Shown: positions 28,769-35,325 of the stretch, piece after piece
How the letters are laid out: each line of letters opens with the position of its first letter
How positions within the stretch are numbered: position 1 is the stretch's first letter
IMG/VR virus record: IMGVR_UViG_3300042545_000320
Location: 1-35,937 of that record
Length of the DNA: 35,937 bases
Direction: 5' to 3' (one strand)
Origin: a virus
The notes under the pieces: generated by a model
Databases searched by the model: none
Seen by the model: only the letters and a program-made list of their open reading frames with translations
Told to the model about the DNA's origin: nothing
Program-made: the position numbers and the translations under genes

Positions 28769-29953
28769 ATGACAAAACTAACAGAACATTTCGCTCTAGA
28801 AGAGATGACCGTCTCTCCAACTGCAAAGAAGTTGGGGATCCCTAATACGCCTACTGCTGAACACATCGAGAACATGCGCTATTGCTGCGAAAAGATTCTC
28901 GAACCTGTTCGTGCTAAGTTTGGTCCAGTCACAATCAACTCTTCGTATCGTGCTCCTCTTGTCAACAAAGCAGTTGGCGGTTCGAAGACTTCACAACACG
29001 TCAATGGCCAAGCTATCGACTTTGAAGTCAAAGGTGTTGACAACAAGAAGGTCGCTGACTGGGTTGCAGACAATCTTGAATTCGACCAAGTCATCCTTGA
29101 GTTCTACACTGCTGGTGATAAGAACTCTGGCTGGGTTCACGCTTCGATCAAGAAGGAAGGCGGAAACCGCAAGCAGCGTCTGATTGCTAAGAAGTCGAAG
29201 GCTGGCGGGACTCAGTACGTTCCAGTTGCGGACTTTGATCCATCAACGACTCGCGAAGCAGGAGCTCCTCAAGTAGCTGGTCCAGCAATTGCGAAGCAGT
29301 CGGCTGCTCCTCTAAAGGCAGCTGTGGCTGTTGCGGGTCTTGGTCCATTAGCTGCTCTCCAAACTAAATGCGGCATTGGTGCCGATGGTAAATGGGGTCC
29401 AGGTACTTATAAGGCTGCACGCGACTTCTTCAAACTGACCAATGGTCAAGCAGCTCACTTCTTCGGACAGTGCGCTCACGAGTCAGGTGGCTTTAAAGTC
29501 TTCTCAGAAAATCTTAACTATTCGGATAAGGGTCTCAATGGAATATTTAAAAAGTATTTTCCAACGATTGCGTCAACAGCTGGTTACGCTCGTAAGCCTG
29601 AAAAGATTGCGAACAAAGTCTATGCCAACAGGATGGGCAATGGACCTGAAAGTTCGGGCGATGGTTTTAAATATCGAGGTCGAGGTCCGATCCAGTTAAC
29701 TGGCAAGGATAACTACACTGCATTTGCTGCTTCGGTAGGCAGACCTGATGTTCTAACAAATCCAGATATTGTTGCTGGCGAGTTGGCTTTCGAATCAGCT
29801 CTGTGGTTCTTCAAAAAGAACAATCTGTTTGCGATTGCAGACAAAGGTGTATCCGACGCTGTCATTACTCAGATTACAAAACGAGTAAATGGTGGGACGC
29901 ACGGTCTAGATGATAGACTTAAGAAAACCAAACAATACTTTGCTTGGGGATAA
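28769..29953 (+). CDS. Two-domain endolysin: M15 peptidase plus GH19-like muramidase/chitinase fold
   Basis: Start ATG 28769 (MTKLTEHFALEEMTVS) lies 8 bases after AAGGA. Domain 1 (about 1-135) is a peptidase M15_3-type zinc peptidase with H77-x6-D84 (SQHVNGQAIDFE) and H124 (GWVHASI), expected to cut peptidoglycan stem peptides. A linker with ALQTKCGIGADGKWGPGTYK resembles a short peptidoglycan-binding motif. Domain 2 (about 200-394) is GH19-like, with catalytic E238 in AHESGGF and YRGRGPIQLTGKDNY near 302, expected to cut glycan strands. There is no signal peptide, so release needs a holin. Having both activities in one 394-aa protein is notable. Confidence 0.9.
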   Translation: MTKLTEHFALEEMTVSPTAKKLGIPNTPTAEHIENMRYCCEKILEPVRAKFGPVTINSSYRAPLVNKAVGGSKTSQHVNGQAIDFEVKGVDNKKVADWVADNLEFDQVILEFYTAGDKNSGWVHASIKKEGGNRKQRLIAKKSKAGGTQYVPVADFDPSTTREAGAPQVAGPAIAKQSAAPLKAAVAVAGLGPLAALQTKCGIGADGKWGPGTYKAARDFFKLTNGQAAHFFGQCAHESGGFKVFSENLNYSDKGLNGIFKKYFPTIASTAGYARKPEKIANKVYANRMGNGPESSGDGFKYRGRGPIQLTGKDNYTAFAASVGRPDVLTNPDIVAGELAFESALWFFKKNNLFAIADKGVSDAVITQITKRVNGGTHGLDDRLKKTKQYFAWG

Positions 29954-29960
29954 ATGATGA

Positions 29961-29983
29961 AGGGGGAGCCAAAAACTCCCCCT
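29961..29983. terminator. Bidirectional transcription terminator between converging genes
   Basis: An 8-bp perfect stem (AGGGGGAG with CTCCCCCT) around the loop CCAAAAA, sitting between the endolysin stop (plus) and the hsp20 stop (minus). The T-tract is weak on either strand (moderately T-rich on the minus side), but the GC-rich stem and location support termination of both convergent transcripts. Confidence 0.75.
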
Positions 29984-29993
29984 CCACTTTATG

Positions 29994-30470
29994 TCACTTA
30001 GTTTTAGTTTCTGCTAAGAATTCTGCAGGATCTGTAATTTCAATTTTCTTTGGCTTATTAGCCTCAGGAATAATTGCTTCCAGACCAACACGCAGAATGC
30101 CATTGAGAAGCTGAGCACCATTAACTTCGACATTATCTGCCAAAGTAAACGTGCGAGTAAACGGACGTTGGGCAAGACCTCTGAACACAAATTCGCCTTC
30201 ATCGGTTGATTGTGTGTTCCCTTTGATAACCAGTTTATCACCAGCCAACTCAAGTTCGATATCCTGCTTGCAGAAACCTGCAACAGCCATCTCGATGACA
30301 TAACGATTGTCATCAATCTTCTTGATATTGTATGGGGGATATTTGATTTCTTGGGCCATCTTAACTGATTGCTCAGCAGCTTCAGAGAGTTTCTTGACGA
30401 TTGGATCGAAACCGACTAGATAACGATCGAATGGAAATTGTAGGAATGTGTTCCCAAATTCAAATGCCAT
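29994..30470 (-). CDS. hsp20: Small heat-shock protein Hsp20
   Basis: A 158-aa alpha-crystallin-type holdase chaperone. PPYNIKKIDDNRYVIEMAVA begins the domain at about residue 45; GDKLVIKGN and FTRTFTLADNVEVNGAQLLN then GILRVGL are the conserved beta strands. The N-terminal arm (MAFEFGNTFLQFPFDRYLVG) matches IbpA-like proteins. Phage Hsp20 genes are common in marine T4-like phages near the replication cluster. ATG follows GGAGG at 5 bases. Confidence 0.93.
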   Translation of the reverse strand: MAFEFGNTFLQFPFDRYLVGFDPIVKKLSEAAEQSVKMAQEIKYPPYNIKKIDDNRYVIEMAVAGFCKQDIELELAGDKLVIKGNTQSTDEGEFVFRGLAQRPFTRTFTLADNVEVNGAQLLNGILRVGLEAIIPEANKPKKIEITDPAEFLAETKTK

Positions 30471-30482
30471 AGTTACCTCCTC

Positions 30483-30800
30483 TTACTTGCAGCGCGAAAA
30501 TAGTGCGCGATTTGAAAAGAATTCGTTCTTTGACAGAGCTGAGCTTTTGTCAGCATCAGCAACAGCAAAAAACTTTTTCTTGACAGTGCAACCAGTTTGC
30601 TCTAGTTCTAGAGTAGAGATTGTGCCATTTGCGTTTGTATCGAGACGAGCAAACAATTGTGTTCTCCAAGAACCAGCAACTGGAGTTACAACTTGAGTTG
30701 CAGCAATTTGTTTTAGTTCTGAGGCAGAGAGTTCGCCGTTTGCAAAGGCAGGGGTTGCAAGCAGAGTTGCGGCAATAATGCCGATAAGAGTATTTTTCAT
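30483..30800 (-). CDS. Secreted two-EF-hand protein, 105 aa
   Basis: Signal peptide MKNTLIGIIAATLLATPAFA, cleavage after residue 20. Two EF-hand loops follow: D54-E65 (DTNANGTISTLE, good ligands) and D82-E93 (DADKSSALSKNE, lacking the usual glycine). Cys71 and Cys104 could pair in the periplasm. A host-like EF-hand periplasmic protein in a phage operon is unusual. It follows the glycosyltransferase after a 70-bp gap and precedes hsp20 by 12 bp. Calcium binding is well supported; role unknown. Confidence 0.78.
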   Translation of the reverse strand: MKNTLIGIIAATLLATPAFANGELSASELKQIAATQVVTPVAGSWRTQLFARLDTNANGTISTLELEQTGCTVKKKFFAVADADKSSALSKNEFFSNRALFSRCK

Positions 30801-30833
30801 TATGTGCTCCTTATTAAGCGAGTTTTTAATTTT

Positions 30834-30854
30834 GATGTCCCATTAGGCGACATC
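30834..30854. other. Hairpin between glycosyltransferase and EF-hand gene
   Basis: GATGTC (30834-30839) and GACATC (30849-30854) form a 6-bp stem with a 9-nt loop in a 70-bp gene-free gap. Only the plus direction has a following T-rich stretch, although both flanking genes are on the minus strand. So this is more likely an mRNA stability or processing element than a terminator of the operon. Confidence 0.35.
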
Positions 30855-30870
30855 GTTTTATTTAGTGGAA

Positions 30871-31695
30871 TTAACCAAAAAATGAATCTAGTGCATTTTC
30901 AGCAGCCTGAATCTTGTTCGGCTTTACCATACGGCTATCGCGCAGCTTGAGTTCGGCGTGTCCTGTTGTTTCACGAATATACATCTTACAATATTCAGGG
31001 AAGGCATCGGCAATAATCTGAATGCTCTTCTGGACATATTCCTTGGTGCGAATATCCTGAAGACCACCTTCTTCTTTGTAGTAGCGAGACTTGACAGTAT
31101 ACTTGTCTAGACGAACGACAGCTTCATTCTTGATGTATTGACGAATAGAATATTCATAATCTTCGCCGTGGTTAGTGATACGTTCAAGGAAGTCGGCGTG
31201 TTCAACAATGACACCAAACATAGAAGCGATGATGTAGCAGAGCTCTGTATAAACACGATCCTTCATAAAGTATGCGTTGGCAGCTGCATAGATACCGAAG
31301 GTTTTGGCCCCAGCTTTTTCGCAAGCCTCGAAACCCTGGATGATAATTTCTTTTTCAAGATCCTCAACCCGACCAAGCTTCTGTTCGCTGATCTTTACCT
31401 GCACTTCTTCGATGTCATCATCAAACATCATCAGCTTTGTGCCTTCAGGATACCAACGCTCAATAAAGTTGCGCTGCGCACCAATAGTAGGAACACCTCG
31501 AACAATCTCAATATCCTTGGCGTAAGGATTATCCTTCAACGCATTCGCATATCGATCATACTCGCCTTCTTCCTGATCATTGACAAAGATCTTAATCTTG
31601 GCAGGGTCAATATTATACGACTCAAGAACTTTCAGAGTCTTGTTCTGAACAGTCTTTTCGCGATGATAAGAAGGGATAGCAATACAATAATCCAT
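30871..31695 (-). CDS. Glycosyltransferase, TET/JBP-associated (TAGT)-like, 274 aa
   Basis: Opens MDYCIAIPSYHREKTVQNKT, a GT-A-type start seen in phage glycosyltransferases associated with TET/JBP dioxygenases. Then come IKIFVNDQEEGEYDRYANAL, GVPTIGAQRNFIERWY and the metal/sugar-binding triad FDDDIEEVQV (D92-D94). It starts 10 bp after the dioxygenase stop, so the two are co-expressed. The expected role is sugar transfer onto a hydroxylated base in phage DNA; a protein or polysaccharide target is the alternative. The C-terminus AENALDSFFG closely resembles the polymerase and dioxygenase C-termini, suggesting a sliding-clamp-binding tail. Confidence 0.75.
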   Translation of the reverse strand: MDYCIAIPSYHREKTVQNKTLKVLESYNIDPAKIKIFVNDQEEGEYDRYANALKDNPYAKDIEIVRGVPTIGAQRNFIERWYPEGTKLMMFDDDIEEVQVKISEQKLGRVEDLEKEIIIQGFEACEKAGAKTFGIYAAANAYFMKDRVYTELCYIIASMFGVIVEHADFLERITNHGEDYEYSIRQYIKNEAVVRLDKYTVKSRYYKEEGGLQDIRTKEYVQKSIQIIADAFPEYCKMYIRETTGHAELKLRDSRMVKPNKIQAAENALDSFFG

Positions 31696-31705
31696 AATAT
31701 ATCCT

Positions 31706-33040
31706 TTAGAAGAAATTCTCTAGAGAGTTTTCCATAACCTGATTGACGATTCCGTCCTCATCTTCAAGACCTTTCGAGGCCAAGAAGTCACCCCACTCTT
31801 GGCTTTCCCACATCGAAGGCGAGACACCGTTCCAGAGTGGACGCTGCATAGGATGGTCTTTGTTTGTTCGACGAGTCTCAACGAACTCGCGACGAGCCGA
31901 CTCATACTGCCAAGATCTTAGATCTAGCATTTTTTCGCGGAAGTAGCAGACCAAAGAGATACGCTCAGCTTCTGCATTAGTTAGAACGATTGGGGTGTTC
32001 CCGTGAATAATTTCGTGATTGTTTACCAAAAGTAGATCTCCAGGACGGACGTTGACTGCAATCCTGAGTTCTGGAAAAACCAGATAGCCACCTGTATAAT
32101 CACCCGATCCAACGACCAGCAGATTACTCAGACCACTATCAAGATCGCCAGCATCACGGTGCGCAGCAGTGCGGAATGATTTATTGACTGTGATTGTTGT
32201 AAAGACAGTCTCAGGAACAAGGAAGCGAGGGTCAATTTTATCTGCAGCTGCACGCTGATTGCTCCACTTCAAGGGAAGCAGTTCTTTGTAACCACGATTA
32301 AGTGACTGTAGAAACGGAAATGATTTTTCGAAAGTTTCGAAGTTCTTCTCGGTGAAAGAAGTGGCGCGACCCCAAGGAATACGAGGATAGCGATCGTACC
32401 AGCCAGCAACACCAGAGAACACAGACTTAGCATAGTTCGTCACGCTGATCCACTGATCATGAACCAGTTTGGCCTGACGAATCTGTTCATCGTCAGATTG
32501 CTTGACCAGTTCGTAAGCCCACTTGTCGAACCAACCAAAATACTCTGGATACTTTTCGCAGACTTTGCTACGAAGCCAGACCCGACCACGAGTTTCGTCG
32601 GACGGAGCATTGTTGCCATATTTGAGTTTGATTGTTTCAAGAGTTTCGTCGGCAACGATTGCGTTGCGAGGACGGAGAAACCAGCTAAGAACTTCTTCTT
32701 CGTAGTCAGTCACCCACTCGCGACCGCCACGATGTTCAGTCGACAGCATTTCGCCACGAGGTCCAGCTGCCAGTCCACGATTCTGACTTTCTACTGCAGC
32801 TTCGCGTAGACCAGCGTAAGCGCCATCCTGTTCTTCTTGACTGAAGAAGTTCTTGCGGAACTTAAATGCGATGCGATTTTCATCTACACCATCTTCGGTG
32901 GAACCAGTAAGGGCAGAACCTGACGGAAAGTAACCATCATAATCTTCTTCAACTAGAAGATCGTAATGACTCTCATCAAGAAACTGACCAAGTAAATGCT
33001 CGCAGTTGTGTTTTTCTGTGGCAACAATTACCTTTACCAT
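31706..33040 (-). CDS. TET/JBP-like 2OG-Fe(II) dioxygenase, 444 aa
   Basis: The catalytic domain is at about 275-370. FTTITVNKSFRTAAHRDAGD contains H294-x-D296, SGDYTGGYLVFPELRIAVNV is the core sheet, IIHGNTP contains the second iron ligand H346, and ERISLVCYF contains R360 for 2-oxoglutarate. The 'N-sFRTa-HrD-GD' and 'HGN-p...ERiSlV-Yfr' phrases are those of phage TET/JBP enzymes, which oxidise the methyl group of 5-methylcytosine or thymine in DNA. Residues 100-250 form a helical, Trp-rich domain of unknown role. The last residues, MENSLENFF, look like a clamp-binding peptide. A consensus promoter lies upstream (33070-33098) and an AAGGAGATATA leader precedes the ATG. Substrate base is not determined. 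Confidence 0.83.
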   Translation of the reverse strand: MVKVIVATEKHNCEHLLGQFLDESHYDLLVEEDYDGYFPSGSALTGSTEDGVDENRIAFKFRKNFFSQEEQDGAYAGLREAAVESQNRGLAAGPRGEMLSTEHRGGREWVTDYEEEVLSWFLRPRNAIVADETLETIKLKYGNNAPSDETRGRVWLRSKVCEKYPEYFGWFDKWAYELVKQSDDEQIRQAKLVHDQWISVTNYAKSVFSGVAGWYDRYPRIPWGRATSFTEKNFETFEKSFPFLQSLNRGYKELLPLKWSNQRAAADKIDPRFLVPETVFTTITVNKSFRTAAHRDAGDLDSGLSNLLVVGSGDYTGGYLVFPELRIAVNVRPGDLLLVNNHEIIHGNTPIVLTNAEAERISLVCYFREKMLDLRSWQYESARREFVETRRTNKDHPMQRPLWNGVSPSMWESQEWGDFLASKGLEDEDGIVNQVMENSLENFF

Positions 33041-33069
33041 AAATGTATATCTCCTTATTCAATTTACTC

Positions 33070-33098
33070 ATTATATATGCAAAGAGAAAAAATGTCAA
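33070..33098 (-). promoter_or_regulatory. Perfect-consensus sigma70 promoter (TTGACA-N17-TATAAT)
   Basis: Minus strand: TTGACA (33093-33098), 17-bp spacer, TATAAT (33070-33075). It drives the dioxygenase/glycosyltransferase unit. The -35 overlaps the stop of the MazG-like gene, and a 22-bp AT-rich palindrome ends 6 bp further upstream. With this strength it is probably an early promoter read by unmodified host polymerase. Confidence 0.92.
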
Positions 33099-33511
33099 GC
33101 ACTTTCTTCATTTATAAATGAAGAATACGAAGTATCCCAAGGAAAGAGAACAGACTTCAAGTTAGGTTCCTCGTAGTTTGGACCCTTTTTAATTTTGCCA
33201 TCTTCTCGGTAAAGTGGCTTCCCGTCTTCACCAAGCTTGGTCATATTTGACCGCTGGACTTCAGCAAAGCATTTATCTAAATCAATACCGAATGCCAGAC
33301 CAGCACCATAAGTGACATAGAGAATATCTGTAAGAGCATCAGCCACTTCAACAATATCATTGTCCTTGAGAGCTTCGCGAAGTTCTTTTAGTTCTTCGGC
33401 AATCAATTTTACTCTTAGAGCTTGAACATTTCGTTTGGGAAGTTTTGGAGTATCCTTTACTTCTTGTCCAAACACACTCATAAATTCACGAACCATATTA
33501 AAATTTGTCAT
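33095..33511 (-). CDS. MazG-like nucleotide pyrophosphohydrolase, 138 aa
   Basis: ATG at 33511 (MTNFNMVREFMSVFGQ) is used, since it overlaps the regA stop as TAATG. An all-helical NTP-PPase core has the paired acidic motif E39-E40-x2-E43 (LIAEELKELREAL) and E55-x2-D58 (DIVEVADALTDILYVTYG), which binds Mg2+. This family hydrolyses nucleoside triphosphates to monophosphates, and in phages is linked to clearing non-canonical or host nucleotides or tuning dNTP pools. Its C-terminal codons form one arm of a 22-bp palindrome next to the following promoter. Confidence 0.88.
   Translation of the reverse strand: MTNFNMVREFMSVFGQEVKDTPKLPKRNVQALRVKLIAEELKELREALKDNDIVEVADALTDILYVTYGAGLAFGIDLDKCFAEVQRSNMTKLGEDGKPLYREDGKIKKGPNYEEPNLKSVLFPWDTSYSSFINEESA
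33104..33125. repeat. 22-bp perfect palindrome upstream of the consensus promoter
   Basis: A perfect inverted repeat with no spacer, centred between 33114 and 33115; each arm begins TTCTTCATTTA. It lies within the last codons of the MazG-like gene and ends 6 bp before the -35 box at 33093-33098. It could be an operator or UP-type element for the promoter, or an RNA hairpin at the end of the clamp-loader transcript. Protein coding alone does not require it. Confidence 0.7.
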
Positions 33512-33903
33512 TATTTCTTGTTTCCGATACTGTATTTCGCCAAGCACTGCCAATCACCCTTTTCCTTGTAGGAGATGATTTTAATGTGCGACACAGGAAC
33601 AACAGGTTCCTTTGTCTTTTCTTTGTCAACAACCTCAATCAGACCCCATTCTTCAAGTAGATTGGCAATAGTATTTCTACGAGCCTCATCATTTTCACAG
33701 AAGTCTGTGTTCTTTTTACCATCAAGCAGGAACAATTCCTTGAAGTGCATGATGTAGTATTTGCCTTGTTTGTGTAGGATATGACAAGATTGATAGAGAG
33801 TGTTGTTCTTTTTTGAAGCAACCCCAATGCGTGTCAGTGTTTCCTTAACGAGAAGGAAATTATCTGGGTCTATGAGTTTAACCTCTACTAAATCTTCAAT
33901 CAT
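33511..33903 (-). CDS. regA: Translational repressor RegA
   Basis: Binds the initiation regions of many early phage mRNAs and blocks ribosomes. The 130-aa sequence follows T4 RegA closely in order: FLLVKETLTRIGVA, LYQSCHILHKQGKYYIMHFK, DEARRNTIANLLEEWGLIEV and HIKIISYKEKGDW. It sits directly after gp62, as expected for the T4 cluster. Likely targets include gp44 and its own operon, but that is inferred from T4. Confidence 0.95.
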   Translation of the reverse strand: MIEDLVEVKLIDPDNFLLVKETLTRIGVASKKNNTLYQSCHILHKQGKYYIMHFKELFLLDGKKNTDFCENDEARRNTIANLLEEWGLIEVVDKEKTKEPVVPVSHIKIISYKEKGDWQCLAKYSIGNKK

Positions 33904-33907
33904 ATTT

Positions 33908-34294
33908 TTATCCGCCAGTTTCGAGTTTCTTTTTTATATTCTGGATTTGTTCAACAGTAAGAACAGAGAGGGCTTCCTCAGCTCTCTTGATGCTGTACCC
34001 ATAATATTGGGCAATATCTTTAGCATCTTGAGAAACAACTGTTTTTGCTTGCTTCGAAAACCTTTTCCTTCTATTTATTGAATTCAGAAAGTAGTCAAAC
34101 TGTTGGATATTGGATAGATGGAAGTTCTTATTCATCTCGTTTGCATAAAGAACAGAGTCTTCAAAATAAGAAAGAGTCTTATTTGTTATCCAAGGATTAT
34201 AATCCTTCTCTGCCAATTCTGGATTAGCTGAATTACGAATAATATCTTTCTTATTGTAAGAAACGTCAGTTATGTAGTCAAAGGGATTGCTCAT
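33908..34294 (-). CDS. 62: Clamp loader small subunit, T4 gp62-like
   Basis: Acts with four gp44 subunits to load the gp45 clamp. The 128-aa sequence contains NPFDYITDVSYNKKDII, DYNPWITNKTLSYFEDSVLY, ANEMNKNFHLSNIQQFDYFL and AQYYGYSIKRAEEALSVL, all in the order of gp62 proteins. It is shorter than T4 gp62 (187 aa), as in marine relatives. ATG overlaps the gp44 stop (ATGA), coupling the 4:1 subunits at translation. Confidence 0.92.
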   Translation of the reverse strand: MSNPFDYITDVSYNKKDIIRNSANPELAEKDYNPWITNKTLSYFEDSVLYANEMNKNFHLSNIQQFDYFLNSINRRKRFSKQAKTVVSQDAKDIAQYYGYSIKRAEEALSVLTVEQIQNIKKKLETGG

Positions 34295-35229
34295 TTGAAG
34301 GAGCAGGTTGACATAATTTCCAGGAATGCTGCTGCCAGATTGATTTCTGCATTAGCAACAAACGCTGCCTGATACTGATATTTTGCCAGAATCAAAATAA
34401 GATCAGGAATACTGGATGGCACCATCAAGTCATAGGCTGCATCATATAGACTCTTGAAGAGAACATCAGAGTCGATGTCAGAGTTCTCGCCGACCCACTT
34501 ACGAACAGCAGGGAAATCGCCATTCTTCATGAACCCGATGAGAGTCTTGAACGCTTCTTCCGAGAAGTTGGCTAGGATACCTTCATCGATGGCACCAGTA
34601 ACCGAATAACGCTGAAGTTCGTTTAGAACACGACGCCAGTCTGGATAATGGCTGGTGATGACAGCAGCAACAACCTTCTTGTCAAAGGGAACACCCTCGC
34701 CTTCAAGAATACCGCATGCACGCTTGAGGAACTGCGCAGCTAGGCTGGGCAGGTCGGCTTTCTTAATCTTGAAGTCGACAACCGAACAACGAGACTGAAG
34801 CGGATCAATGATACGATTCTTGAAGTTGCAGGTCATAATGAACCCACAGTTCGCCGAATATTCTTCCATGAAATTGCGGAGAGCTGGTTGGGTTGAGTTG
34901 GCATTCAGATAGTCAGCCTCGTCGAGAATGACATACTTGCGACCGCCAGTGAAACTGACAGCCGATGCATAGTTACGAATTTCGTTTCGAAGAACGTCAA
35001 TGTTACCATTCATTGAGCCATTGATCACGATATAATCGCAACCAAGTTCTTCGAGCATAGCCTTGGCTATCGTAGTCTTACCGCAACCAGCAGGGCCAGA
35101 AAGAAGAAGATTAGGTACATTTTTTTGGTTTACAAACTCCTGGAAAGTTTTCTTCAGTGTATCGGGAAGGATACAGTCGTCAACGGTCTTAGGGCGATAC
35201 TTCTCGACCCAAAGGAAATCTTCGCTCAT
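34291..35229 (-). CDS. 44: Clamp loader large (ATPase) subunit, T4 gp44-like
   Basis: AAA+ ATPase that opens the gp45 ring and places it on DNA. The 312-aa protein has Walker A GPAGCGKT (45-52), Walker B YVILDEAD with the DEAD box (103-106), sensor-1 IMTCNF and the SRC motif (146-148, LQSRCSVV) carrying the arginine finger. The opening FLWVEKYRPKTVDD is typical of clamp loaders. A long inverted repeat separates it from gp45, and its ribosome region reads GGAGATATATTATG. Confidence 0.96.
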   Translation of the reverse strand: MSEDFLWVEKYRPKTVDDCILPDTLKKTFQEFVNQKNVPNLLLSGPAGCGKTTIAKAMLEELGCDYIVINGSMNGNIDVLRNEIRNYASAVSFTGGRKYVILDEADYLNANSTQPALRNFMEEYSANCGFIMTCNFKNRIIDPLQSRCSVVDFKIKKADLPSLAAQFLKRACGILEGEGVPFDKKVVAAVITSHYPDWRRVLNELQRYSVTGAIDEGILANFSEEAFKTLIGFMKNGDFPAVRKWVGENSDIDSDVLFKSLYDAAYDLMVPSSIPDLILILAKYQYQAAFVANAEINLAAAFLEIMSTCSFK

Positions 35230-35254
35230 AATATATCTCCATCACAAAAAATAA

Positions 35255-35316
35255 TCCCGATCGGGAAGTTTTAGTCCAGATTTTCTTGCATGGACCAAAA
35301 TATTCCCGATCGGGAA
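35255..35316 (-). terminator. 62-bp quasi-palindrome between gp45 and gp44: attenuator-like hairpin
   Basis: Two copies of TCCCGATCGGGA (35255-35266 and 35304-35315; the second extended to TTCCCGATCGGGAA) flank an inverted pair TTTTAGTCCA / TGGACCAAAA with a 12-nt loop. The whole element is therefore nearly self-complementary. As minus-strand RNA it can form one stem of about 22 pairs (a G-U pair and a small bulge) or separate short hairpins. It is followed by TTATTTTTTG, which gives an intrinsic-terminator shape. It could lower gp44/gp62 expression relative to gp45. Function is inferred. Confidence 0.7.
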
Positions 35317-35325
35317 GGTTCACAA

